From Sphingorhabdus lutea (lineage in GTDB: Bacteria > Pseudomonadota > Alphaproteobacteria > Sphingomonadales > Sphingomonadaceae), in contig NZ_CP018154.1 in NCBI RefSeq assembly GCF_001889025.1, positions 1,106,501 through 1,170,500 of the forward strand: 64,000 nt of DNA. Direction: 5' to 3'. Under the pieces are notes generated by a model. That model was given only the letters and a program-made list of their open reading frames with translations, was not told the DNA's origin and ran no database searches. Every line of letters starts with the position of its first letter. Within the stretch, counting starts at the first letter, position 1. Position numbers and translations under genes: made by a program. Shown here piece after piece: positions 34,614 through 43,757 of the stretch.

Positions 34614-37130
34614 ATGCGCAAGAAAATTATTTTGGCTTTGCTGGGTTCGGCGTTATTATTGCCAGCATCGACATTTGGCCAAAGCGAAATAAACAATCAA
34701 GCCCCGCAACAAATGGGACAGGCCAATCCGCAAAATTGGCCCATTGGTAATGACCCTGTACCACGGAATGCGAAAATAGAGCGCCAAATAAAAAAATTAT
34801 TGGCCAAAATGTCGTTGGAACAAAAGGTCGGTCAAATAATTCAGGGCGATATTGATAATACAACCCCCGAAGATGTGTATCAATATCATTTAGGGTCGGT
34901 GTTAAATGGCGGCAATAGTGCGCCGGGCGATAAACAATGGGCCAGTGCGGCAGAATGGTTGGCCGATGCGGATCGATATTATGATGCATCCATGCGCCGC
35001 CATGGTAAATTACCGCATATCCCCCTTACATGGGGCAGTGATGCAGTCCATGGCCATAATAATGTTATCGGCGCGACATTATTTCCGCATAATATTGGCC
35101 TTGGCGCGATGCGTAATCCAGAATTGATGCGTAAAATTGGCGAGGTAACTGCCATGGAAATGCGCGTCACGGGGTTGGATTGGACATTTGCGCCAACTTT
35201 GGCCGTGGTGCGTGATGACCGATGGGGACGTGCTTATGAGGGATATTCCGAAAATCCCAATTTGGTGGCAAGCTATGCCGGGCCTTTGGTGGAGGGGATA
35301 CAAGGCAAAATTGGCGATGCGGATTGGTTAAAAGGCGCACATATTGTGGCCACGGCGAAACATTTTGTGGGCGATGGCGGCACCGTTGATGGCAAGGATC
35401 AGGGCGATAATATTTCAAGCGAAGCGGTGCTTCGTGACCAACAGGCCGCCGGATATATGCCCGCGATAAATGCTGGGATTCAATCAATTATGGCCAGTTA
35501 TAATAGCTGGCATGGTGAAAAAATGCATGGCAATAAATCATTATTGACCGATGTGCTGCGCGGCCGAATGAAATTTGGCGGTTTTGTCGTGGGGGATTGG
35601 AATGGGCATGGACAAGTTGCAGGATGCACACCGACAAATTGTGCGGCATCATTTAATGCCGGATTGGATATGTTCATGGCACCCGATAGCTGGAAAGAGC
35701 TATATGCCAATATATTGCAAGATGTGAAGCAAGGCAAAATATCCAAGGCCCGCCTTGATGAGGCAGTGGGCAATGTGCTGCGGGTGAAATTACGTGCAGG
35801 ATTATTTGAATCGGGCCGTCCATCATCACGGCCATATGCAGGACAATTTGATAAAATAGGATCGGATGAGCACCGCGCCATTGCACGCCAAGCGGTGCAG
35901 GAATCAATGGTCCTATTGAAAAATAATGATGCGGTTTTACCCTTAAAATCTGGGCAAAAAATCCTTGTCACGGGGGATGGCGCGAATAATCATATGAAGC
36001 AATCGGGCGGCTGGACGCTTTCATGGCAGGGAACGGGGTTAAGCGAGGCCGAATTTGTCGGCGCTACCACCATTGGCAAGGCGATAATGCAAGCCAGCAA
36101 TAATGAAGCAGTGATAAGCGAGGATGGAGAATATAAGCAAAAGCCCGATGTGGCGATTGTGGTTTTTGGTGAAGATCCCTATGCTGAATTTCAAGGCGAT
36201 GTTCCCGATTTAATGTTCAGGGATAAGCAAGATAATCTCGCTTTGTTGAAAAAATATCAACAAGAGGGCATTAAAACCGTGTCCATTTTCCTGTCTGGAC
36301 GTCCATTATGGGTGAATGAGCATATTAACGCATCGGACAGTTTCGTGGCGGCATGGTTGCCAGGTTCAGAGGGCGGCGGCGTGGCCGATATCTTATTTGG
36401 CAAGGCAGATTTTAAGGGCAAATTATCATTTAGCTGGCCCAAATTGGCGAACCAATATCGATTAAATGTGGGGGATAAGGATTATGATCCTCTATTTCCC
36501 TATGATTATGGATTAAGTTATAAAGACCGCAAAAATATGAGCCAATTAAGCATAAATAGCGGATTGGCCGCAGGGTCGGATTTGCCCGTTGGCACATGGT
36601 TTGAACGGGGCAAAGAAGGCGCAGGATTGTCATTTTCCACCATTCAGGGTACAAAATTTGAAAAATTGATAAATGGCATTGGCACCAATGATACGCCATT
36701 AAGGTCATTGGCGATGGACCGCCACCGTCAAGAAGATGCGCGCCGTTTCATCTGGTCAGGAAAATCGCCCGCGACCCTTGTTCTGGTTGGGGAGGGTGCA
36801 TATGATTTAAGCCGCGAAAGCAACGGCGCGGTGGCAATTGAAATTGATTATCGCGTGAATAAAATTGGCGATGCTCCAGTAAATTTAATCTCCTATAATA
36901 TCGGGCCACAGGCCGCAGGAAATGGCATAGATATTAGCGCGATGTTGAAAATGCCCGCGCCAGGGGAATGGAAAACAATGTCTGTCCCGCTTTCCTGTTT
37001 TGAAAAACAGGGATTGGATATGACAAAAATTGCCGTGCCTTTGGGCATAAGCACGCAAGGCGTATTGGATATATCAATTTCGCGGGTTGCATTGGGCAGT
37101 TCGGCCAATGGATTGGTCAAGTGCCAATAA
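34614..37130 (+). CDS. GH3-family exo-beta-glucosidase/glucohydrolase
   Basis: An 838-residue enzyme that removes glucose (or xylose) units from the non-reducing end of beta-oligosaccharides. Signal peptide about 1-22; GH3 N-domain with IPLTWGSDAVHGHNNV, TFAPTLAVVRDDRWGRAYEG and KHFVGDGGT; nucleophile Asp328 in VVGDWNGHG; a GH3 C-domain (about 430-640); and a C-terminal beta-rich extension of about 190 residues seen in ExoP-type glucohydrolases. The start has AGGAG at 34602-34606. No lipobox, so it is probably periplasmic. It would complete the breakdown started by GH10 and GH5. Confidence 0.94.
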   Translation: MRKKIILALLGSALLLPASTFGQSEINNQAPQQMGQANPQNWPIGNDPVPRNAKIERQIKKLLAKMSLEQKVGQIIQGDIDNTTPEDVYQYHLGSVLNGGNSAPGDKQWASAAEWLADADRYYDASMRRHGKLPHIPLTWGSDAVHGHNNVIGATLFPHNIGLGAMRNPELMRKIGEVTAMEMRVTGLDWTFAPTLAVVRDDRWGRAYEGYSENPNLVASYAGPLVEGIQGKIGDADWLKGAHIVATAKHFVGDGGTVDGKDQGDNISSEAVLRDQQAAGYMPAINAGIQSIMASYNSWHGEKMHGNKSLLTDVLRGRMKFGGFVVGDWNGHGQVAGCTPTNCAASFNAGLDMFMAPDSWKELYANILQDVKQGKISKARLDEAVGNVLRVKLRAGLFESGRPSSRPYAGQFDKIGSDEHRAIARQAVQESMVLLKNNDAVLPLKSGQKILVTGDGANNHMKQSGGWTLSWQGTGLSEAEFVGATTIGKAIMQASNNEAVISEDGEYKQKPDVAIVVFGEDPYAEFQGDVPDLMFRDKQDNLALLKKYQQEGIKTVSIFLSGRPLWVNEHINASDSFVAAWLPGSEGGGVADILFGKADFKGKLSFSWPKLANQYRLNVGDKDYDPLFPYDYGLSYKDRKNMSQLSINSGLAAGSDLPVGTWFERGKEGAGLSFSTIQGTKFEKLINGIGTNDTPLRSLAMDRHRQEDARRFIWSGKSPATLVLVGEGAYDLSRESNGAVAIEIDYRVNKIGDAPVNLISYNIGPQAAGNGIDISAMLKMPAPGEWKTMSVPLSCFEKQGLDMTKIAVPLGISTQGVLDISISRVALGSSANGLVKCQ

Positions 37131-37231
37131 GATAAATAAGCTGCACGTGAAGAATATCATGTCTGGCTTATTGCTTAATCTTCATCAATGATGCAGTCTG
37201 ATATTCATGATAAATGGATGAGGATAAAATC

Positions 37232-38728
37232 ATGGCTGCAACATTGGTGGAGCAAATTAAAAGCACATTAAAACCCAGCGACAACCCCTATTTACAAGGG
37301 GCATGGACCCCGACGCATAATGAATGGGACGCGCAATATAAAAATGGTGATGTGGAAGTTATTGGCCAAATCCCCCATGATATAGAGGGGGTATATATTC
37401 GCACCGGTGAAAATCAGGTGCACGAACCAATTGGCCGTTATCATCCATTTGATGGCGATGGTTTCATCCACAGCATGTCGTTCAAAAATGGCAGGGCAAG
37501 TTACCGCAGCCGTTTTGTTCGGACCAAGGGTTTTGAGGCGGAAAAGGAAGCGGGCGGTTCAATTTGGGCCGGATTGATGGAGCCGCCGCATAAATCAAAA
37601 CGCCATGGTTGGGGCGCGCAACAATGGTTAAAGGATTCATCCTCCACCGATGTCACCGTACATGCGGGCAAAATTATTTCCACATTTTACCAATGTGGAG
37701 AGGGATATCGGCTAAACCCCTATACATTGGAACAATTTGGCACAGAGGGGTGGGTACCGTTGGACGGGATATCGGCCCATTGTAAAACCGATGAAAATAC
37801 GGGCGAATTATTATTTTTCAACTATTCCAAACATGCACCCTATATGCATTATGGGGTTGTTGGCGCGGATAATAAATTAAAACATTATGTTCCTATTCCC
37901 TTGCCCGGACCACGTTTGCCGCATGATATGGCCTTTACAGAAAATTATGCCATTTTAAATGATATGCCATTATTTTGGGCGCCGGAATTATTGGAAAGAA
38001 ATATTCACGCCGCGCAATTTTACCCCGATATGCCCACCCGTTTCGCGATTATCCCGCGATTGGGCCAGCCAGAGGATATTAAATGGTTTGAGGCTGCCCC
38101 CACCTATACGCTTCATTGGTTAAACGCATATGAGGATGGTGATGAGATAATATTGGATGGATATTTTCAAGAAGAACCCATGCCAAAATCCTATATTGGT
38201 GCGCCGGAGGGCTTGGAGCGGATGATGGCCTATCTTGACCAGATATTATTAAAGCCAAAATTACATCGCTGGCGGTTTAACATGAAAAGCGGTGAGACAA
38301 TTGAGGAAAGATTGGATGACCAAATTTTGGAATTTGGCATGATTAACCAAAAATATGCGGGCCGAAAATATCAATATGGATATAGCGCCGTGCCAGAGCC
38401 CGGCTGGTTTTTATTTCGCGGGCTTGTTAAGCATGATTTGCAAAATGGCACGCGTGAAGAAGTACAATTTGGCGAAGGACGATTTGGCAGCGAAGCCCCC
38501 TTTGTTCCCCGCATAAATGCCGTGGATGAAGATGATGGTTATATTATTTCCTATATTGCCGACATGAATTTGGACCGCAGCGAATGCGTGATATATGATG
38601 CCAAAAAATTATCCCAAGGGCCGGTGTGCCAAATCATCCTGCCTGAAAGAATATGTTCAGGGACGCATTCAACATGGGCCAATTATGACAGCATCGGCAT
38701 GGGTCAAAACACGACAATTGCCGAATAA
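37232..38728 (+). CDS. Carotenoid oxygenase family protein, probable lignostilbene-type dioxygenase
   Basis: A 498-residue non-heme iron enzyme that cleaves a carbon-carbon double bond with oxygen. The four iron histidines can be placed in ISAHCKT, LPHDMAF, LHWLNAYEDGDE and SGTHSTWA, and the N terminus has the family GVYIRTGEN and HPFDGDGFIHSM segments. Bacterial relatives cleave lignostilbenes or apocarotenoids; I cannot separate these by eye. The ATG at 37232 has GAGGAT upstream and is preferred to an ATG six codons earlier. The gene is followed after 33 bases by formaldehyde dehydrogenase, on the same strand. Confidence 0.87.
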   Translation: MAATLVEQIKSTLKPSDNPYLQGAWTPTHNEWDAQYKNGDVEVIGQIPHDIEGVYIRTGENQVHEPIGRYHPFDGDGFIHSMSFKNGRASYRSRFVRTKGFEAEKEAGGSIWAGLMEPPHKSKRHGWGAQQWLKDSSSTDVTVHAGKIISTFYQCGEGYRLNPYTLEQFGTEGWVPLDGISAHCKTDENTGELLFFNYSKHAPYMHYGVVGADNKLKHYVPIPLPGPRLPHDMAFTENYAILNDMPLFWAPELLERNIHAAQFYPDMPTRFAIIPRLGQPEDIKWFEAAPTYTLHWLNAYEDGDEIILDGYFQEEPMPKSYIGAPEGLERMMAYLDQILLKPKLHRWRFNMKSGETIEERLDDQILEFGMINQKYAGRKYQYGYSAVPEPGWFLFRGLVKHDLQNGTREEVQFGEGRFGSEAPFVPRINAVDEDDGYIISYIADMNLDRSECVIYDAKKLSQGPVCQIILPERICSGTHSTWANYDSIGMGQNTTIAE

Positions 38729-38761
38729 GAAATCTAAAAAATAGTAAGAGAGAAATATAAA

Positions 38762-39871
38762 ATGAAAACCCGCGCCGCCGTCGCCTTTGAGGCAAAAAAG
38801 CCCCTGGAAATTGTTGAATTGGATTTAGAAGGACCAAAGGCGGGCGAGGTTTTGGTTGAAATAATGGCAACGGGTATTTGCCATACCGATGCCTATACTT
38901 TGGATGGATTTGATAGCGAAGGAATATTCCCATCGGTTTTGGGGCATGAGGGCGCGGGCATTGTACGCGAAGTGGGCGCGGGCGTGACCAGCGTGTCGGT
39001 GGGTGATCATGTCATTCCCCTTTACACACCCGAATGCCGCCAGTGTAAAAGCTGTCTTTCTGGTAAAACCAATTTATGCACCGCCATTCGCGCGACGCAG
39101 GGCAGGGGCGTGATGCCCGATGGGACAACCCGTTTTTCCTACAAGGGCGCACCTGTTTATCATTATATGGGATGTTCGACATTTTCCAATTTCACCGTTT
39201 TGCCCGACATCGCATTGGCCAAAATCCGCACCGATGCCCCATTTGACAAAAGCTGTTATATTGGATGCGGCGTTACAACGGGTGTCGGCGCGGTTGTCAA
39301 CACGGCAAAGGTAACGCCGGGTTCAAATGTCATTGTCTTTGGCCTTGGCGGTATTGGGTTAAATGTGGTTCAGGCGGCCAAAATGGTCGGCGCGGATAAA
39401 ATTATCGGCGTGGATATAAATGATGAAAAGGCCGAATGGGGCCGCCGTTTTGGTATGACAGACTTTGTAAACCCGTTAAAGGTCGCAGGCGATTTGGTGG
39501 CGCATTTGGTCGGCTTAACCGATGGCGGCGCGGATTATACATTTGACTGCACGGGCAATACCGATGTCATGCGAACCGCGTTGGAGGCATGCCACCGTGG
39601 GTGGGGCGTTTCCACCGTTATTGGTGTGGCAGAATCTGGCAAGGAAATTTCCACCCGTCCTTTTCAATTGGTAACGGGTAGAGTGTGGCAGGGCAGCGCC
39701 TTTGGCGGAGCAAAGGGGCGCACCGATGTTCCCAAAATTGTCGATTGGTATATGAACGGTAAAATCGAAATTGACCCCATGATTACCCATGTCTTGACAT
39801 TGGAAGAAATAAATAAGGGTTTTGACCTGATGCATCAGGGTAAAAGCATCCGGTCTGTGGTGATATTTTAA
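38762..39871 (+). CDS. frmA: S-(hydroxymethyl)glutathione dehydrogenase / class III alcohol dehydrogenase
   Basis: This 369-residue zinc enzyme oxidises the glutathione adduct of formaldehyde to S-formylglutathione. Catalytic zinc ligands appear in [12 protein letters not shown] and GHEGAG, the structural zinc in [16 protein letters not shown], and the NAD fold in [14 protein letters not shown]. The length and the sequence [20 protein letters not shown] are diagnostic of class III enzymes. AGAGAGAAA precedes the ATG. An S-formylglutathione hydrolase, its usual partner, is not in the window. A terminator follows. Confidence 0.95.
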   Translation: MKTRAAVAFEAKKPLEIVELDLEGPKAGEVLVEIMATGICHTDAYTLDGFDSEGIFPSVLGHEGAGIVREVGAGVTSVSVGDHVIPLYTPECRQCKSCLSGKTNLCTAIRATQGRGVMPDGTTRFSYKGAPVYHYMGCSTFSNFTVLPDIALAKIRTDAPFDKSCYIGCGVTTGVGAVVNTAKVTPGSNVIVFGLGGIGLNVVQAAKMVGADKIIGVDINDEKAEWGRRFGMTDFVNPLKVAGDLVAHLVGLTDGGADYTFDCTGNTDVMRTALEACHRGWGVSTVIGVAESGKEISTRPFQLVTGRVWQGSAFGGAKGRTDVPKIVDWYMNGKIEIDPMITHVLTLEEINKGFDLMHQGKSIRSVVIF

Positions 39872-39917
39872 CGCATTTTATTTTAAGTGGGGCGGGCCAA
39901 TTTGGGCTGGCCAAAAT

Positions 39918-39946
39918 GGGCGGTAAATTACACCGCCCGTTTTTTT
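39918..39946 (+). terminator. Intrinsic terminator of frmA
   Basis: GGGCGGT and ACCGCCC form a 7-bp GC-rich stem (39918-39938) followed by seven T residues. It overlaps the last codons of the convergent lgt copy 2. Confidence 0.75.
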
Positions 39947-40767
39947 GATGTGATGAGGAAATATAGCCCGAAAAATATCATGGGGATGGTGAGGACTTGC
40001 CCCATGGACATGCCCAATAATCCATTGACGCCTTCATCCGGTTCGCGGAAAAATTCCACTCCAAAACGGGCAACCGCCGACAAAATGGCGAATGTGCCGA
40101 CCAGTAAGCCAGGGCGGTTTCGCGCATCTGTGCGCCAAAACATATAAAATAATATCATGAAAATCGCCACGCCCTCTAATCCAGCTTCATATAATTGGCT
40201 GGGGTGGCGGGGTAAATTATCGGCATCTGGAAAAATAATTGCCCACGAAACATCAGTAGGTTTTCCCCATAATTCGCCATTTACGAAATTCGCAAAACGA
40301 CCCAAAATATGACCGATGGGGTAAACACAGGCCAGATAATCGGCCACACGGATTAAGGACAGACCCTTTTGTTTGCAAAAAATGAAAAGCGCAATTGAAA
40401 CGCCAATGACACCGCCATGAAATGACATGCCGCCATTCCACATTTGCAGGACCTTTATCGGGGTTAAGAAAAGCTCTGGATTATAAAAAATGCAATAGCC
40501 AAGCCGGCCCCCCAAAATAATACCCAAAACGGCATAGATAATGAAATCGTCAATATTATCCTTTGAAATGGGGCTACCCCCTTTCTCGGTTAATTTGGCA
40601 AAATACCACCAACCCAATAACACTCCGCCAAAATAGGCAAGGCTGTACCAACGAATTTGGAAAAAGCCCAAATCCAGCGCAATGGGTGACAGGCCAAGAT
40701 CGTCAAAATGGATTGCTTGGGATGTTGCGGCAGCCATAACTGGCAGTAAATTTATAATATCGTGCAT
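39928..40767 (-). CDS. lgt: Prolipoprotein diacylglyceryl transferase (copy 2)
   Basis: A second complete Lgt of 279 residues, clearly paralogous to the gene at 7458. It has RWYSLAYF, GGMSFHGG, GRFANFVNGELWG and HPSQLYEAGLEG, the residues that bind phosphatidylglycerol and the prelipoprotein in this family. The signature arginine (GRFANF) is present. It stands alone between frmA (convergent) and a VOC gene (divergent), unlike copy 1 in its conserved cluster. Whether it serves special lipoproteins or is redundant is unknown. Confidence 0.93.
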   Translation of the reverse strand: MHDIINLLPVMAAATSQAIHFDDLGLSPIALDLGFFQIRWYSLAYFGGVLLGWWYFAKLTEKGGSPISKDNIDDFIIYAVLGIILGGRLGYCIFYNPELFLTPIKVLQMWNGGMSFHGGVIGVSIALFIFCKQKGLSLIRVADYLACVYPIGHILGRFANFVNGELWGKPTDVSWAIIFPDADNLPRHPSQLYEAGLEGVAIFMILFYMFWRTDARNRPGLLVGTFAILSAVARFGVEFFREPDEGVNGLLGMSMGQVLTIPMIFFGLYFLITSKKRAV

Positions 40768-40885
40768 GTCACTCTCAAATTTTTTTTGGCCATAGCATTG
40801 CTAATCATATTATTCTAACTACTTTAACAAAAGAATTTCCGACCAAATTTCATTTGGGCCAAAATCGATATAAAGGAGAGAATAT

Positions 40886-41272
40886 ATGAGTATGTTTAGC
40901 CATGTCATGCTGGGCATGAATGATGTTGAGGCAACCAAGAAATTTTACGACGCCACCATGGCTGTTCTTGGCTATGGTGAGGGGGTAATTGACCCCAAGG
41001 GACGTTTATTTTATTTTGATAAACGCGGCACATTTGGGCTTTCCATCCCCATTGATGGTAAGCCAGCATGTGCGGCAAATGGCGGCACAATTGGTTTTGC
41101 GGTGGATAGCGCGGAAATGGCCGAGGCATGGCACGAAGCTGGACTGGCCAATGGTGGCACCGCAATCGAAGATCCCCCAGGTATTCGCGAAGGCGGCAGC
41201 ATGAAAATGCATCTTGCCTATTTGCGCGATCCATCGGGCAATAAAATTTGTACATTGCTGCGAATGGGATAA
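40886..41272 (+). CDS. VOC (glyoxalase/dioxygenase superfamily) protein
   Basis: A 128-residue single-module VOC protein: two beta-alpha-beta-beta-beta repeats starting FSHVMLGMNDVEATKKFYDA and near GGTIGFAV, ending in the family YLRDPSGNKICTL. Proteins like this often lie near glutathione-dependent formaldehyde dehydrogenase genes and may handle a glutathione adduct, but no activity can be assigned. It has a strong ribosome-binding site (AAAGGAGAG) and is followed two bases later by purU. Confidence 0.85.
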   Translation: MSMFSHVMLGMNDVEATKKFYDATMAVLGYGEGVIDPKGRLFYFDKRGTFGLSIPIDGKPACAANGGTIGFAVDSAEMAEAWHEAGLANGGTAIEDPPGIREGGSMKMHLAYLRDPSGNKICTLLRMG

Positions 41273-41274
41273 AA

Positions 41275-42135
41275 TTGGACGATCATCAATATATATTGAC
41301 CTTAACCTGCAAGGACCGCACCGGAATCGTTTCGGCCATTGCAGGTTTTTTGGCAGCGCGTGATGGCTTTATTTTGGATAGCCAGCAATTTGCGGATTTA
41401 GAGCATGGAAAATTTTTCATGCGTGTGTGCTTTCGTGGCGATGGAGCGGCATTTCCACAAATGGATGTGCTGCGCACCGAATTTGAACATGTGGCCCAAA
41501 AATTTGGGCTGGATTGGGAATTGGTCGATACATCCATTTTACCCAATGTGGTGATTGCCGTGTCAAAGGGCAGCCACTGCCTGCATGATTTATTATATCG
41601 TTGGCGTTCCGGCGCATTGGCGGTGAATATAAAGGCGGTGGTGTCCAACCATGAAAATCTGCGCGATTTAGCACAATGGCATGATGTGCCCTTTCATTAT
41701 CTGCCTATGGGGCATGAAGGAAAGGCCGCGCAGGAACAGCAAATTTTGGATGTTTTAAGCCAATATGATGCCCGCTGGTTAATTCTTGCCCGATATATGC
41801 AGATTTTAAGCAATGACATGGTCGAAAAATTATCGGGTCGGTGCATCAATATTCATCATAGTTTCTTGCCCAGCTTTATCGGCGCAAGGCCATATCATCG
41901 CGCGCATGATCGCGGGGTGAAGTTAATTGGCGCGACCGCCCATTTCGTCACGGCGGATTTGGACGAAGGACCGATTATTGAACAGGCGGTTGACCGTGTT
42001 GACCATCGTGACACGGTGGAGGATATGATCCGCATTGGCCGTGATATAGAAGCGCAGGTTTTGTCCCGCGCGGTTAAATGGGTTGCAGAAAGCCGGGTGC
42101 TGTTAAACGGTAATCGGACGGTTGTATTCAAATAA
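41275..42135 (+). CDS. purU: Formyltetrahydrofolate deformylase
   Basis: PurU hydrolyses 10-formyl-tetrahydrofolate to formate and tetrahydrofolate, balancing the one-carbon pool and supplying formate for purine synthesis. The 286-residue protein has an N-terminal ACT-type domain (LTCKDRTGIVSAIAGFL) and a C-terminal formyltransferase fold with the active-site segment INIHHSFLPSFIGARPYHRA and TAHFVTADLDEGPII. I start it at TTG 41275, two bases after the VOC stop, since an earlier TTG lies inside the VOC gene; GGGAT upstream is a modest ribosome-binding site. Confidence 0.92.
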   Translation: MDDHQYILTLTCKDRTGIVSAIAGFLAARDGFILDSQQFADLEHGKFFMRVCFRGDGAAFPQMDVLRTEFEHVAQKFGLDWELVDTSILPNVVIAVSKGSHCLHDLLYRWRSGALAVNIKAVVSNHENLRDLAQWHDVPFHYLPMGHEGKAAQEQQILDVLSQYDARWLILARYMQILSNDMVEKLSGRCINIHHSFLPSFIGARPYHRAHDRGVKLIGATAHFVTADLDEGPIIEQAVDRVDHRDTVEDMIRIGRDIEAQVLSRAVKWVAESRVLLNGNRTVVFK

Positions 42136-42160
42136 AATTAGTGCAATTTTGCTCTATAAT

Positions 42161-42196
42161 AGGGCGCGTTATGAAAATAGCGCGTCTTATTTTTTG
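42161..42196 (+). terminator. Intrinsic terminator downstream of purU
   Basis: A 12-bp stem with three G-U pairs (AGGGCGCGTTAT / ATAGCGCGTCTT) closed by a GAAA tetraloop is followed by ATTTTTT. It lies 26 bases after the purU stop. Confidence 0.7.
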
Positions 42197-42207
42197 AGGC
42201 TGGTCTG

Positions 42208-43014
42208 TTATTTTTTAGGCGGCAAAGGAAAAAATCTTGAAGTTTTGGCGATATATTCATCATATCCGGGGCGCGTTTTGGCCATGCCCCGTTCCAATAA
42301 AGCCGCACCGGACCATTTGACCAATGTAAAGTTTAGGAAAATTGGCCCGATGATAGTGGCCAGTGCCAGCATGGGAGTGGTTAGGGCAAATTGCGCCACC
42401 CATATGCCCCACCAAAAACAGGCATCGCCAAAATAATTTGGATGGCGCGTATATCGCCATAAGCCGCTATTCAGCACCTTGCCCTTATTATCTGGATTGG
42501 CGCGAAATGCCTTTAACTGTGCATCACCAACCACCTCAAAACCAAGACCGATAAGCGCAATAATAATTCCTAAAATGGCAAAAATGCTTGACCCGCTTTG
42601 GCTGTTGCCCGCGATAATCGCAATTTGAGCAGGCAAGCAAACAATATAAAGCAAGGGTGCTTGTAATAAAAACACCTTTAACAAAGCCGTTTTATTCCAA
42701 CTCCACCCTTTGCTTTCCATGCTATGCGCCATGATTTTGGTATAGCGCGGATCTTCGCCAAATTCGCGCCAACGCGTAAATAAATGCCAGCCAAGCCGCA
42801 ATCCCCAAATGGCGGTTAACATGTAAATTGCGATGGCAAAATAATCTTGATTATAACTGTGAAACCATGATGAAAATGTCATGACAACCATGCCCATTGG
42901 CCAAACAGCATCAATGAAGGATACATCCTTTATTCGCGTCGAATATCCCCAGCATAATAATATAACAAATAATAGGATGATGGCATTTAGGGTTAAGATA
43001 ATGGGTATCAACAT
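42208..43014 (-). CDS. DUF1295 membrane protein (steroid 5-alpha-reductase-like fold)
   Basis: A 268-residue protein with six to seven membrane helices. It has the DUF1295 hallmarks: SFIDAVWPMG near residue 31, RLGWHLFTRW, and the C-terminal LWRYTRHPNYFGD segment also found in isoprenylcysteine methyltransferases and 5-alpha-reductases, where it binds cofactor. Substrate unknown; a lipid or isoprenoid is likely. It follows the acyltransferase gene by 15 bases on the same strand, so a joint role in lipid metabolism is plausible. Confidence 0.85.
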   Translation of the reverse strand: MLIPIILTLNAIILLFVILLCWGYSTRIKDVSFIDAVWPMGMVVMTFSSWFHSYNQDYFAIAIYMLTAIWGLRLGWHLFTRWREFGEDPRYTKIMAHSMESKGWSWNKTALLKVFLLQAPLLYIVCLPAQIAIIAGNSQSGSSIFAILGIIIALIGLGFEVVGDAQLKAFRANPDNKGKVLNSGLWRYTRHPNYFGDACFWWGIWVAQFALTTPMLALATIIGPIFLNFTLVKWSGAALLERGMAKTRPGYDEYIAKTSRFFPLPPKK

Positions 43015-43029
43015 TGCTTTTCCTTAATT

Positions 43030-43626
43030 TTATTCAGCTTCCGCAATATTTTTTGTGGCTTTATCAGGATGCCGTGCGACGATATTTTCATAATATTTTG
43101 CGATAATTTTCATGTCGGCCTTATAATCCCCACTGGGCATGACTGCGCCAATAATACCGCCTATTTTTGTGGAATAATCCATCATGCCCAATAAAATGGG
43201 CACTTTCGCGCCAAAGGCAATGTGATAAAATCCAGTTTTCCAACCCTTTACACTGCTTCTTGTGCCTTCCGGCGCAATGGTCAGGCGAAAAACATCCCTT
43301 TTTGCAAATTCGTCAATCATTTGTTCAACATAATTTTGTTTGCTGGCCCGATTAACGGGCACGCCGCCCATATCCAGCATGAAATTGCCCATTGGCCAGC
43401 GAAACAGGCTGTCCTTTGCCATAAAATGTGGCATTATTCCCAAATCCTCGGTCAAACCAAGAAAATATGGAAAATCCCAATTGCTGGTATGCGGTGCGGC
43501 AACCAAAACAAATTTGGGCGGTAATTCCACATCAAGCCGCGCTGTCCAGCCATGACGGCGATACATGCTGACAATTTTTTTGCGGAGCCATTTTGATAAA
43601 GCACCCACTTTTTTTTCTTTTTTCAC
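43030..43626 (-). CDS. Lysophospholipid acyltransferase family protein (PlsC-like)
   Basis: The protein carries the acyltransferase motif HTSNWD (H-x4-D) and the acyl-acceptor motif APEGTRSSVKGWKTGFYHIA, as in 1-acylglycerol-3-phosphate acyltransferases. It would attach an acyl chain to a lysophospholipid-like acceptor at the inner membrane. I favour the GTG at 43626 (198 residues), with GGAG seven bases upstream; upstream ATGs at 43674 and 43692 lack a ribosome-binding site and add aromatic, non-conserved residues. It is divergent from the KAS III gene and co-oriented with DUF1295. Confidence 0.82.
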   Translation of the reverse strand: MKKEKKVGALSKWLRKKIVSMYRRHGWTARLDVELPPKFVLVAAPHTSNWDFPYFLGLTEDLGIMPHFMAKDSLFRWPMGNFMLDMGGVPVNRASKQNYVEQMIDEFAKRDVFRLTIAPEGTRSSVKGWKTGFYHIAFGAKVPILLGMMDYSTKIGGIIGAVMPSGDYKADMKIIAKYYENIVARHPDKATKNIAEAE

Positions 43627-43757
43627 CCAAAATCTCCAAATATGCGTATAATTCCAGTAAAAATATTTGTTCATTCCAAAGGAATTTCGCAAAAAACTTG
43701 AGTCTATTTAATGAGGGGATTAAGAAAGACTCATAACTTATAATATGCAGGAACATC

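Noticed and set aside
36061..36074. A partial GGCGCTACCACC match to the LacI operator inside GH3
   Set aside because: It is not palindromic and lies in coding sequence.
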